64,000 nucleotides of DNA, from positions 682,001-746,000 of the forward strand of contig JACSVZ010000041.1 in assembly GCA_014706295.1 (NCBI GenBank). The letters are read 5' to 3'. Below the pieces are notes generated by a model, which worked only from the letters and a program-made list of their open reading frames with translations, did no database searches and was not told the DNA's origin. Each line of letters opens with the position of its first letter. Within the stretch, counting starts at the first letter, position 1. This DNA is from Lycocorax pyrrhopterus obiensis. Lineage: Eukaryota > Chordata > Aves > Passeriformes > Paradisaeidae. The translations under genes and the position numbers were made by a program. Of this stretch, positions 1 to 12,000 are shown in pieces.

Positions 1-373
1 CAGATCCCGGTCTAGTTGACACTTGGAGGGCTCATCCCCGATTCCAGCAGCGAATGAGTGACTTCCCAAGCAGTGGAGGGTAGGGTGGGGCTGGCCCAGG
101 GAACAGGGGTCCCAGGGACCGGTGGTCTCACTGCCGGGGCTGGTGGTCTCGTCTTTAATCAAGCTAAAGTGTGCTCAGGTGGGCTGTAGGTGCTGCTGGG
201 GGATCTGAGGGGGTGGTGGGTGCTTTGATGCCGCCTCCACCCCCCACACCTGCACTGTATTCCCAGCCTGCACCTCCCGGGATCCCCCTTTCCTTTATCA
301 GCAGTCGGTGTGAGGGCAGGGGCTTGTTGCTCTGTGGGTGCTGCTGTCTCTGGCGTTGGATTTGCTGTGGAGG
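1..373. other. 5' flank/5' UTR of the NPM2-like gene
   Basis: No coding exon, repeat or recognisable promoter box was found here. The sequence is GC-rich and leads directly into the ATG at 374. The short reading frames in it show no family resemblance. It may hold 5' UTR or a non-coding first exon, but nothing in the sequence settles the transcription start. Confidence 0.4.
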
Positions 374-1520
374 ATGAACAGCTCGTTCGACTTCTCGCGG
401 TCGCTGTCAGAGGACCGGCCCGTGGCTGCGCTATGGGGTACGGAGCTGTGAGCCCCAGGACGAGACCTGGTGGTAGGAGTGAGCTGGGGATGGTGGCTCC
501 GCTCTGCGGGCAGCCAGGCTGGGAGTGCCTCCCCCTTTTGCGCTGAGTGTGCACCTGGGAAAGCCGCCCTTGTGTTTTGGGGTGGGGGGAGAACCTTTCT
601 TTTGCTTTTGGGAGGGGGCAGCTTGTGCGTGCACAGACCCCGCCGTGTCTCCCAGGCTGCCAGCTGGGCACGGGCGCCCGGAGCTGCGTGGTCAAGGAGG
701 ACGATGACTTCTTGGAGCACCTGGTGCTGCTGAGAACGGTGAGAGCCGAGCCCTGCCCAGGGACCCGCCGGCGCTCGGGCTGGCGGCTCCCTGCCATGGG
801 CTCTCTGTTCGGCCCTGCAGATCTGCCTGGGAGCTGACGCCAGGGACGAGCTGCACGTGGTGGCTGTGGATTCCAAAAACGCCTCCGGGGAGCACAAGCC
901 GGTGCCCATCGCGGCGCTGCGGAGCTCGCTGCTCCCCATGGTAAGGGCAGCCCCGCTGATAGCCCCTGCCCAGGGGCGACGGCGTCGTCTCAGGCTGGGG
1001 CCGCGGGTCTCTGAGCTCCGTCCCTTTGCAGGTCAGCCTCAAAGGCCTGGAGCTCGTCCCTCCCGTCACCTTCGTGCTCCAGTGTGGAGCCGGGCCGGTC
1101 TATCTCAGCGGGCAGCACGTCACCTGTGAGTGTCATCAAGCCGTGGACTCTGGGGTCACTCGGGGGTGCTCCGGGGTCCCCCGGCAACTCTGCTGGCAGC
1201 TTGTGCTCGCTGCTTTGCCCCGGGGATGGAGGGAGGGCTGCTCGGGGGGCATCAGTGCCCATTTGCAGTTGCAGGCTGGACAGGTCAATGCCAGCTTCTG
1301 GTCTGCTGCCGTGGAGAGAGAGGGTGGCAGGGTTCCCGCTCCCGGTGTGGGGTGGGGTTTGCAGCCGGGGGGCTTCAGGCCCTCTTGGCGGGCCAGGGCC
1401 ACCCCTGCTGCAGCCCTGCCTCTCCTCTCCCCAGTGGAAGATGATGCCGTGTCTGAAGCCCACGAGGAAGAGCTCTCGGAGGAAGATGTGGGTGATGAGG
1501 ATGATGATGGAGCTTCATAG
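374..1520 (+). CDS. NPM2: NPM2-like nucleoplasmin (histone chaperone), complete, 5 coding exons
   Basis: Coding exons are 374-437, 656-738, 821-940, 1032-1125 and 1435-1520. All have GT/AG borders and the phases agree, giving 148 residues. The product is a nucleoplasmin: a pentameric acidic chaperone that stores and releases H2A-H2B and, in eggs, decondenses sperm chromatin. The protein opens with MNSS, then ALWGCQLGTGARSC, the nucleoplasmin core signature. The core continues through DDFLEHLVLLRTICLGA, KPVPIAALRSSLLPMVSL and PPVTFVLQCGAGPVYLSGQHVTL. A Glu/Asp-rich tail (EEELSEEDVGDEDDDGAS) ends the chain. The start was chosen because upstream sequence adds no conserved residues. The usual basic bipartite nuclear localisation signal of long NPM2 proteins is absent, so the chain is shorter than human NPM2 (about 214 residues). 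NPM3 is the alternative, but the core reads closer to NPM2. Confidence 0.88.
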
Positions 1521-1773
1521 AACAGGCGCAGCTTGGAGAAGACTTAGGCTCTGGAGTGGACCCGGTGTGGCGGTGGGGGCACCCTGTGCTGGGAGCTGCC
1601 AATGCCCCGTGCCAAGGGCGGTGGATCCTTGCAAAGGGACACGAACTGTCCGGGTTTGGGTGTCATCCCTTGTCTCCTCTCTGCTTTTGCCTCCCCCAGC
1701 TCGGGCTGGTCCCCTCAGCTCCCCCAGGCACAGCTCAGCCTCTCCTGCCTTTTTACGCAGGCAAATTCCAATT

Positions 1774-1779
1774 AATAAA
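1774..1779 (+). terminator. poly(A) signal of the NPM2-like gene
   Basis: A canonical AATAAA lies about 250 bp downstream of the NPM2-like stop codon. It is the first good signal on this strand and gives a short 3' UTR. Confidence 0.65.
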
Positions 1780-2189
1780 TGCGGGAATGCCCTTTTGTGC
1801 ATAAGTGACCAATTATTTGATGCATGAGCACCCCGTCAGCTCACCCACGAGTGCCCAGTTCGTCCCGTGAGGGTTAAACAGCGCAAACTTGAGCACTCAG
1901 TCGGTGAGCGCAGGTGTGAGGGCCCCAGTAGGGTCCTCGGGTGCCCGGTTGAGCTCCCTTTATCTCAGGAGCAAAGAAAGGGCAGGAAGGAAGCATTTCC
2001 CCTACTGCTTTTTAATTATTTACGTCTTCTGCTGTCTCAACACCTATGCCATGATAAGTAACATAATAACTGTGTTAATGGCAATAGCAGCTCACCTGAG
2101 GGTTTCCAGCACAGGTCAACCCCCTCGGCCTCAAACCCTCTGCACACCCCACAGGCTCTACCCCCACACCTGGACGTGCACCTGTCTGT
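1780..2189. other. Short intergenic spacer NPM2-RAB11FIP1
   Basis: No gene is seen here. An AT-rich patch near 2010-2085 is followed by CA-rich sequence that grades into the CACCTG repeat. This gap is where local gene order departs from the human 8p11.23 map. Confidence 0.5.
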
Positions 2190-2575
2190 GCTCACAGGCA
2201 CCTGTGCAGCCTGGAATGCCCGCACACGGCACTGCACCAAACCACACGCACCGGTACTCATCTGTACCTACACCTGTACACACCTGTGCAGATCTGTACA
2301 GACCTGTACTCACCTGCATGCACATGTACACCTGTGCATACCCGTGCATGCACACCTGTACTCATCTGCACACACACGTACACCCGTGCACATCTGTACT
2401 CACCTGCGCACACATGTACACCTGTGCGTGCACACCTGTACTCAGCTGTACACCTGTGCACACATGTATACACCTGCTCGTGCACACCTGCACACACCTG
2501 TACTCACCTGTACACCTGTGCCCGCCCACCTGTGCCCACCTCTACTCACCTGTGCTCACCTGTACGCCCCAGCCC
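2190..2575 (+). repeat. Degenerate CACCTG(T/C)-type minisatellite upstream of RAB11FIP1
   Basis: Irregular units of about 10-14 bp follow one another. They are built on CACCTGTAC, CACCTGTGC and CACCTGCAC joined by CA-rich spacers, and run into the CpG-island promoter. Roughly twenty CACCTG hexamers occur in under 400 bp. All reading frames through it are open only because the repeat lacks stop codons. The polypeptides these frames would encode are Cys/Thr/His-rich low complexity and are not treated as genes. Confidence 0.85.
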
Positions 2576-3060
2576 CGCCCCTCGCAGGCCCCGCCCTCCC
2601 CGCGCTCTCGCGAGAGGGGCGGGCCGGGCCTCCCCGGGTGCCGCCGCCGCCGTTCCCGGCGCATTCCCGGCCCGCTCCCGGCCGTGCCGCTGCCCTCGCT
2701 GCCATGGCGGCCGCGGGCTGGGCGCCCACCCACGTGCGGGTGACGGTGCTGCGGGCGCGGGGGCTGCGCGCCAAGGCGGCGGCGGGCGGCGGCGGCAGCG
2801 ACGCGTACGCGGTGATGGCGCTGGGCCGCGACAAGTTCCGCACGTCGGTGGCCGAGCGGTGCCGGGGGGAGCCGCTGTGGCGGGAGGAGGCCACGTTCGA
2901 GCTGCCGGCGCGCCCCGCCGCGCTGCGCCTCACGGTGCTGCACCGCGCCCTGGCCGGCGCCGACAAGTTCCTGGGCCGCGCCGAGGTGGATCTGGCGGCG
3001 CTGCGGGACGACGGCGACCGGCGGCACACGAGGTGCGACCGGGGGGGACCCTCAGTGTGC
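2570..3060 (+). promoter_or_regulatory. CpG-island promoter of RAB11FIP1 with BANP-type TCTCGCGAGA element
   Basis: Dense CpG begins abruptly after the minisatellite and covers the 5' UTR and coding exon 1. A perfect palindromic TCTCGCGAGA lies at 2606-2615, about 90 bp before the start codon, with GC boxes (GGGCGGG) just after it. No TATA box is visible. This element is known to be bound by BANP when unmethylated and marks strong CpG-island promoters. Confidence 0.75.
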
Positions 3061-6000
3061 GGTGCGGGCTGGGGAGAGGTTTGGGAGGGAGCCTAAGCGC
3101 CCCACGGGAATCAGGGAGAGGGATGCGAGGGCTTCTGTGTCCCACGGGAACTGGGGGCAAGGATGGAGTGGCCCCTCCGGGTGCTACCGAGGCTGGAGAT
3201 GAGGTTTAGGGGGGGTCTCTCAGCCCCACGGGGGCCAGGGAGAGGTTTGGAGGGGACCTGTGCACGCCACGGAGGTCAGGGAGAGTGATGAGGGGGCTTC
3301 TGTGCCCCACGGGGGCTGGGGAGGAAGTTGAGGGGGGCCTCTGTGCTCTTCAAGGGTGTGAAGTTGTGTGAGGAGCCCGAGTTCCCCCATGGGCTGTCAC
3401 TGTTCCTCATGGAAACCCCTGTGTGCCACAGGCATGTGTGGATCTGGTCGGAGACCCCTGTGCCCCCCTGGGAATCTGTGTGTTCCTCAGACTGGGGGTC
3501 ACCCTGTGCCCCAGAGGAGCGGGGGGGTTCTGGTGGGGACCCCTGAAGCCCCATAAGTGCCCACGGGGTGACCCCTTGGAGCAGGGTCCCTCCTGGTGTG
3601 GGTGAGCCCCCATAGCTGGGGGCCCGGAGAAAGCTTTTCCAGCCAGTCCTGCCTGGTCCTTGGGTTTGATTTTTAAACGTTTCCGTGTGAGTGCTGACAC
3701 CGTATGGAGGAAACAGCCAGCCTGACCCCCAAAACCTGCTGTCCTCGGAATGCCGCCTCCTTCCAGCAGGGAATGAGCGTGGGCTCCGCCAGCCGTTCAT
3801 TTATTTTTCTTAATAAACGCTTAACACGTGTCAGGGTGGATAATTCCATGTTCCATGAGCTGACCCTGCTGCTGTCAGCAGGACTCGGAGCTGGGGACGT
3901 TCCTGCCCAGCACCAGCTCTGTGTCACACTCGCTGCTTTGAACATAAACACTGGGGCCGTGAAACCCAGGGGTGGTTCCCGGGAGGGTTTTACTGGGAGT
4001 CAGCAGCCTTGTAATGTGCTGGTGACTCACCTTCCTCCTCTGGCTCACCTGAGCACCGGGATGGAGCCGTCGCCGCTTGTCAAGGCTTAATTAGGCCGTG
4101 GGTTCATTAAGGCTGTGTCAGACACTGCTGTGTTTACACTGCGGAGCCCCTTGGTCAGCAGAGCTCAGGGCCGGTGCCTCGGGCTCCCGGGCGCGTTCCT
4201 TTGTGTCTGGGCAAAGGAAAATTGAGGGGGAGAAAAAATGAAAACACAGCTTTGATACTCCTGGGGAAATTTCTCATATTTTCAGTTGTTTGCAGCCCTC
4301 GATTTCCTGTTTGAAGCCTGTTTTGTTCTTGCTGCCATGGCGATGTGTAGCCATAAAGGATTAGTTTTATTTGGCAGATAGATGCACGTTGATTGGCAGG
4401 TGCTCGGTAACACGATAAATGCCATTAATGAGATTTTTTGTGGTTTGGGGGGTTGTCAGTCCGTGATTGCCTTCCAGTGTTCAGCCGGGGCTGAGCTGCC
4501 TTTGCTGAACACGTTGTTTGCTTGTGGCTGCCGGGGCACACGGGATCAATTGTGGCACCGAAGCCCTGCGAGCACAGGATGCTCCTGGAAATCACGGGTT
4601 GGGAACAAAAGTGCCCAGTGCTGGCTCGTGTTAAAGGCAACGGGGTTGTGATTCCCAGGCTGCTGCAGCTTCAGGGACCGGGCAAAGCCTCAGTCTCCTG
4701 ATAAAACCCCTTCCCTGGGTGTCTTCTAACTCCAGGTCAGAGCATCTGACTGTAGCTCAAGTGTTCATTTAGAATCCCAGAATGGACCTTCAAGCCCATC
4801 TTTTTCCACCCCCTGCCCTGGGCAGGGACAACTTCCACCTGACCCATTGCTCCAAACCTGGCCTTGAACACTTCAAGAGACAGGACAGACACAGCTTCTC
4901 CAGGACCAGGGCCTCAGCACCCTCACAGGGAAGAATTTCTTCCACATTTCCCTCTGAAGTGTCTGTAGCAGATTCCTGAATCCATCTCCTTCAGTTATCT
5001 CCATTAGTTTTGAATTTTCTCTGGAGCAAATTGCCTTCTCCTGTTCTCTTTTGTTGCTCTCAGTACACCCTTGGAGGTTGGAGTGCAAATTTGATGGCAG
5101 GGGGCATTTGCATGCCCTGTTTGCTTCCTTTATTTTCCCATTGCAGCTGGTGAGGAGGAAGAAACCAGCAGTTCCCAGGCAGCCTTTCCAATGGGTTCTG
5201 TGGAGTCTGGAATTCTGCGGTTCCATCAACAAACAAAACCATACTGGTGTGCAGTGCTGATAATTCCCTTTGCTGGCTCACATGTGGTTTGAGTGTCACT
5301 GAGTGGTGGTTGAGGGTGTGTGAGTGGTGGGATTGTGGTTTGGGATGCCCTGGGCACTCCTCACACGGAGCTCGACGTTCCGGAGCCGTGTTTGGGGAGG
5401 GAGAGGGCTCTGTCTGAGCAATGCCCTTCCTGGTGCGTGCCAGTCACGAGCCTGGAGAGGTGAGTGGAAATCCCCCGCGGTCTGTAAGGCTCGGGTTGGC
5501 TCTCTGGTGTTGATTAGGGGTTCCTTGGCTTAAGAGGCATTAAGGAGCTGGAATGAAAGGTATGAGGGTGTGGGACGCGTGTGCAGCTCCGAGGAGGCTG
5601 CTGCTCTCGCTCCCACTTCAAAGCCCTGTGGCCTCTGTGAGTGTCAGGAGGAGAGATGAAAGGGCAGAGGAGAGCGGCTGAGCTGAAATACAGGAATTCC
5701 ATGTTGCGTTTCTGTTTTTTCTCCTTTTTTTTAACCCTTCCTGATCTGGGTTTTAAACCAAATCTTACAAATAACTTTCTGTTTACGATAAGGAATGTTT
5801 TCCTTGGCACCTGGTGCCGTGACCATGACGTCGTCATAAGATTAAAGGTGTTCTTTTCCTACACTGTGGGCTGATTTGATTTTTCAGCCATAAGCACCCT
5901 CTGTGTTCTCAATTACTGCTGGTAAAAGAAACCTCCGTGTTGCTGCAGGTGGTACAAGCTTCGCTCCAAACCGGGGAAGAAGGAAAAAGAGAGAGGGGAG

Positions 6001-9000
6001 ATAGAGGTGGATATCCAGTTTATGAGGAGCAACATGACAGCCAGCATGTTTGATCTGTCCATGAAGGACAAGCCCCGCTCTCCCTTTGGGAAGCTCAAAG
6101 ACAAGCTCAAGGGCAAGAGGAGCAGCGGCCTCTCGGACACGGCGTCGGCGATCGTCCCCAGCACGACCCACTCCCCGGCTGACAGCGAGGATGAGGCCGT
6201 CGAGAAGGAGAAGAAGAAATCCAAGTTCAAAGCGCTGTTCTCCAAGCCCGGCCTGCAGAAGACGTCCCTGTCCCAGTCGCTGTCGGTGCTGCCCACGCAG
6301 CAGCCCGTCACCCCGAGGGTTCGGCTGCGGCCCAGCGACTTCCAGCCGCGGTGGGATGAGGAGGAGTCCGAGACCTCTCCGACCTCAGAACGTGAGTATT
6401 GGCACTCGCTGCACGGCTGGGCACAGAGCCTTCCTGCAAAGGGTTGTTTACGCTTTTCACAGCACTGGTTGAATTCTTCTTTCTGAACAAATTCATAGAA
6501 AGTCCCTCCTGGCACTGAGGCTGTCAGTAGTGTCAGAGAAAAGGTTGTTCTTGCACCTTGAATTTCTCCCTGTTTTTTTTTTATTCCAGGATCCTTTGAA
6601 AATGCCCTGGAAGAGAAGCCAGCTCCTTCTCCTCTGTTCAAATCTCGTAAGCCAGCCTTTTTGGACAGTAGGCAGCTAACCCAAGGAACCACTAACCACA
6701 CCAAAAAGGATGGGCTCTCTTTGTTCGGTGGCCTTAAATCCAAAAGCGATCCCGTTTCCAAGTCCAGTCTGTGCATCAATGGCAGTCACGTTTATATGGA
6801 AGAGACCACGACAAAGGACAAGACTCCAACCTCCTCCCCCTCTCCTCACAACCTCAGGAGGAAGCAGCTCTTTGCCTCAGAGGAGAACCTGTCCTCCAGG
6901 TCCACTAAATCACCTGAAGAGATGGGAAGAACCTCTCCTGGTCAGGCTTTCTCTGGGTCCACATCCTTGGAGACCTTCAAATCCATGACTTTGCCATCGT
7001 ACAAACTGCTCAGCAGCGAGGAGCACCTGGACACCAGCGTTCCACCGAGCGTCGAGGCTGTCAGAGAGACCAAAAAACCAGACCACAAAAAGTCTGCCTT
7101 GCTCTCCCTGGTCACTGGGAAGAAGGAAACGCCGAAGACCAGCGATGCTGAGATTATTCCTGACAAGACCCTGCAGAGTGAGGAAAATACAATTCCAGAG
7201 GAGAAGAGTGAAGAGGAGGCCAAATGCCCTGAACCCCCAGCAGATGTGGGCAGAGAGAGCCCGTCAGGAGACGCTGACCATGTGGAGGATGCCATCACAA
7301 CCAAGCAGCTGCTCCGCCCTCGTGAGGAGGAACAGAAACCTGAGAAAGCTGCGCCAGCCAAGACCAAAGCTGTGAAACCCAGGTGAGTCCCAGCTGCTGC
7401 CAGGGGTCGGGACGGGCAGTGGTGGTGGCAGCGGGCTGTGTCCTGCCACAACCTGAGCTCAGGTGCTGCTCTGCGGGTACCTGCGGGTTTTACGCTGGCG
7501 TTGGGCGCTTTGATAGCAAATAACAACTCCCAGGTTCTTTCTCAGTGTGAAAAAAAGATGGATATAGGGAAACTCCTTGTAAGTGACGCTGAAATAGTGG
7601 TTCTCTAGTGCAGGCACCTGCGCAGGTACTGTAGGGGTGATTTTTCTCGCTGGATCTCTTGCATGAACTAACTCTGAGCTGTGTGACTGCAGCCTCCCCA
7701 GGGTCTGAAATGCCCGTTCTAACATCTCTGCTTTCCTCTTCTCTACGTGGCTGTGGTCTTCCAGAGGGTAGCCTTGAAGCCCTTCTGCTTTTGGCATCGT
7801 TCACAGCAGCACAAAGGGATTTTGTGTGGATTTGTACACAAGGCTTTTTCGGAAATTCTGCTCCTTTATCCTTCATACACACATATATATAAATTGTGTT
7901 TGAAGTTTTTTATATATATATAAAATTTTTTATATATATATATATAAAGTTTTTTATATATATATATATATGTATAGGTGTGCCCTACTAATAAGGCTGT
8001 GTTTTGTGTGTGTCCCTAACTCCTCATTTTCAGTGCTTCTTGAGTTTAAATTTCTTGCCTGTGCGGTGTTTTGCATACTAATAAACCTGCTTGGGGTGCA
8101 AAGAGACGGTGCTTAAAGCAGCAAAAACAAGCTCTGCAGCAGAAGAGTTCTGACATAAGTCCAGTGCTTGGTAAAGATGCAGTTCAGGATATAAAGTCTC
8201 ACAGACAGGGGGACCTCTCTCTGAGGTCTCTTTAAAGTATGGTTCATCTCCAGTGGCAGAGCTGATGGAGGCTGGTGCTAAAGCTTGTCTGTTCCTGCCT
8301 CGTGTTGCATCTGCAAGTGACATCCGAGTTTTTTGTCCCTTTTTGCAGACTGGGCCTGTCTCCAGAGGAGGAACCCAAAGCCACGCTTCCTACTCTTGCA
8401 CCTGACCCTCTCCCTGCTTTTCTCTCTGTGCACCGTATCAGCAGTGCAAATAATCCTTTTATTTCTAAAGTGGGGCAGACAGTCCAAGTGCCAGACTCTG
8501 AAAACATCACCAGTTCTCCTGCCTCTCTCACTGCTCCTGCTTTTGCTGCAGAGCTTTGGAATGACAAGAACCCCTTTACTCCTGAGTGGGACAGGGCATC
8601 CAGAGCCCTGGATCCCAACAGCATCACCCGTTTCCCTTCAACCCATCATCCTGCAGCCTCCGTTCCCAAAGCTCCTCGTGCTGGGCCAGTCTCTGCTAGG
8701 GGCAATAATCCTTTTGCTGCTGACTGGGGGCAGAGTCCTGAGGGGTCTGACACAGAGGCTTCCCGGGGTCTCTCTGGCCCACCCACACCTTCTGTCCCCT
8801 CTGACTGTTGTTTCAATGACAATAATCCCTTTGTGTCCAAGCGTGCGGGGCAGGCAGTGCCAGGTTTCCAGGCTGTCGCTGGTTCTTCCCCTTCCTGCCT
8901 TCCTGGTGGTGAGGACTGTTCCTCTGCAGGACGCCCTGGTCCTGGTGCTTCAGGGGGCTCTGCGGATGTGGCTTTAACCAGGGATGTCACAGCTGTGCCA

Positions 9001-12000
9001 GACCCTCTCAGCACCTTGTCTGAGCCCCCTGCGGGCCCCCCTGGGCTGGCTCCAGAGCCGCACTGTGATTCTCCCCAGCTTCAGCCCGAGGATTCTTTGG
9101 AAAGCAGCAAGCCAGGCAATGGGAAATCCGTGTCCTTTGTCCTTGGTGGATGGCAGGGTGTTACATCAGGTGATGTGGGTTTGGGTGGGCAGGAAGGGGG
9201 AGAGCAGCACTCGGGTTCCAGTGGAAGGTTATGGACAGGTTCAGGGGCAGCAGGAGAGCGAGCAGGATTTGGGGGTGAGCTGGGAGCAGGGGGTTACCCA
9301 TCGACAGAGCTCTGTGGTGACAGCACACATCCCACCTGGAGCAGGGACGGAACAGCTGTGGAGGTCACTGGTGTAAACACGGAGCCCTGCACGAGGGGTG
9401 ACAAAGGTTTTGTGTCTCTCTCCAAGTCCAGTGACAGCCTCGTGCCAGAGGCTGACCAGGCACCGTCCCCCGAGAGCGAGCTCAGGGAGAAGCAGGAGAG
9501 CTGTGGTGGAGAGCGATGGGTGGAATGTGTGCCCATGGTAGAGCCCCAGGCAACTCCACTTGCTGGAAATGAGTCACTTTCTCCAGCCAAACCAACCCAG
9601 AGAGCCTGCCCGGTGCCCCCTTGGGAAGCGGGTACAGGAAGGGCTGGCAGCGAGATCCTTGTCCCACCAAGGCCAGCCCCACGGCTCGCTGCACTGCTGA
9701 GGAAATGCCCACCCATTTCCCAGGCTGAGTTAAGGGGTGATGTCCCTGCTTCAGGTGATGGTGTGAAATCCACACCAGGGCTCCCGTTACCAGATGATGA
9801 AGCCTCAGCTGCTCGTGGGTGTCTCCCTCGAAGTGGCTCCTTGGAGACTGTCACCCCTCCAGTGACACCCAGAGGGAACAGCAGCGACAGGCCTTTAAAA
9901 CAGGAGGGTGATGACAATTTATCTGTCAGTCTCACAAATCTCAAGTCTGCCATTCCTATTCCCGGAGACCGGGGCTCAAAACTGGCCAATCTTCCAGTGA
10001 TCCCGGAGGGAGGCTCCGATGACGAGCTGCTGGGGGACTGTCAGGAGAGCTGTGGGGTCACTGCAGGCAGTAAAGGTGCTTTAGGGACTGGAGAGCAGCC
10101 CCGAGGTTTGACACTTTTGCACGGAGAGCAAAGAGAGCTCTCTGATAGCTCTGCTGCAGCCCCGGTGATCCCGGCTGCTCCGGGAGGGGGAGGAGCTGTT
10201 CCTGGTGCCTGTAAGGCGGGGAGTTCGGCTGTGCTGCCTGCCGGAGTGGGTGCTCCCAGGGTCTGTGTCCAGGGAGCTGACTCAGGCTTGGGTGTGACGT
10301 CTCATTCCCAGGAGTGCAATGGTCGTTTTGAGAAACAAGAGCTGGAAAGGAGTGCAGGTGTTGAGGAGCGTGCAGAGTGTGACTTCTCTGAGCCTTCTGC
10401 TTCCTCTTCCTCCCTGTCAAGTCCTTGCCAGCCCTACTCTTCCTCTCATTCCCTTCTCTCTGACACCCCAAGTCGTAGAGCAGAGTCTCCGAAAAAGCCA
10501 GCAGCCGAGGGCTTCGCAGATAAAGCGGGAAATTCGGGCAAGAAGAAACTTCTCCAGGCACGGGTTTCACCCTCTGAAACGTTCCCTAACCAAACCCCAT
10601 GGGGTGGTGAAACCGTGTCTCCCAAGCACAGGTGAGACCTTGTGGGGATCCCAGCAGGTACCTCCGTGCAGGGGTGAGCTTTGCTTTGCTGTCCGGGTGC
10701 AGATCTGTCTCTGCAGCTGCTGGATCTGACCGGGATCGGACAGCCCTGACTTCCTTCGGGGCCTGGATTTGTCAGGGCCTGGGTCCTGTCCCCCAGTGCA
10801 GGGTTGCTGCTGGCTCCAGGAGGATCTGTGCAGCTCCTCAGGGTGCTGAGGGGAGTGGGTGCTCGTCACAGCTCTTAGGGGAGCCATTAGGGAAAGGGCA
10901 GGTGGAATAGAGTCATGAAATCCAGTTGGGAAAATGGGCTGGGATTGAGCTGTTTGTCAGACTCGGGAGAATGCTCACCCTGATAAACGGGGATGCTTCA
11001 TTTCCTGGCTGAATTGGGCTCCTCAGCGTGATCACCACAAGTGACGCAGCTCAGGCTGCTCCTGGAGATGCAGCTCCTGCTGTGTGGGAGTGCTGCCACT
11101 GACCTTTCAGCCCTCGAGACTTCACCTACACAGCTCTGCCTGGGGTCTAGGACACCTCTGGGCCAGCGTTTGCTGAAATAGAAGTAAAATTTTCTTCCTG
11201 TGTTAAAATTGGTGTTGTGAGTCCTGCTCAGGCAGGTAACGACAGCACTTCTTCGCAGCTCGTGGTGTCAGTTCAGACTGGAAAAGGCCTAACGCTTGTC
11301 TCTGGATGGCAGAAGTATTTGATGTGTTGTAAGATCACAAATATGTTCTGATTAGGAAAGTCAGGCTGAAATACCAGTGCCTGAGGGATCAGAGTAGCTG
11401 CCCTGTGTTCTGTCTGCTCGTGTAGCCCAAGCTGGCTTTTCTTCCATGACACACACAGGATGTATTTCCCTTCCTGCTGCTGCTTTATCTCCAATGCCTT
11501 AAGTCAATAAAGATAGTAGAGAACTGGAAAATACTTACAAACCCCCTCTGGCTTAGAAATACCTTGTCTTCCTGAAGCTGAATCTCTTTTCTCTGAGGAG
11601 CTAGAGCAGGGAGGGAATCTCCCCCAGTTTCTCGCTGTATTTGTTTTTAGTGTGAAGATCTGTGTCATGCTGGTGTTACATGTCCTGCCTAAGGAACAGA
11701 AACCTTTCTTTTCCCATTGCAGACTCCATCCTGTGAAGCCAATGAATGCCATGGCAAACAAGCCTCAGAGTAAGAACCTGAATGTCATCAGCACCATGAA
11801 TGAAAAGCTGCTGGAAATGAGCGTGAAGGTATGGAGGGAAGTGGTACTTCCACTGCCTAAGCTTTGATTTAATTGAAGAGTTGGTGTATTCCAGATAGTT
11901 GGGACATGAACTTTATTTTGGTCAGCCCCCAGGCACGGGGACAGTCCTTAAATGCTCATTTTCTTGCAGACTGGTCTCTAATAGAGTTGGTGCTGGTGTT

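Noticed and set aside
2176..3096. Long + strand frames across the CACCTG repeat into RAB11FIP1 exon 1
   Set aside because: The Cys/Thr/His-rich part is translated minisatellite. The real protein starts at the ATG at 2704, where C2-domain similarity begins.
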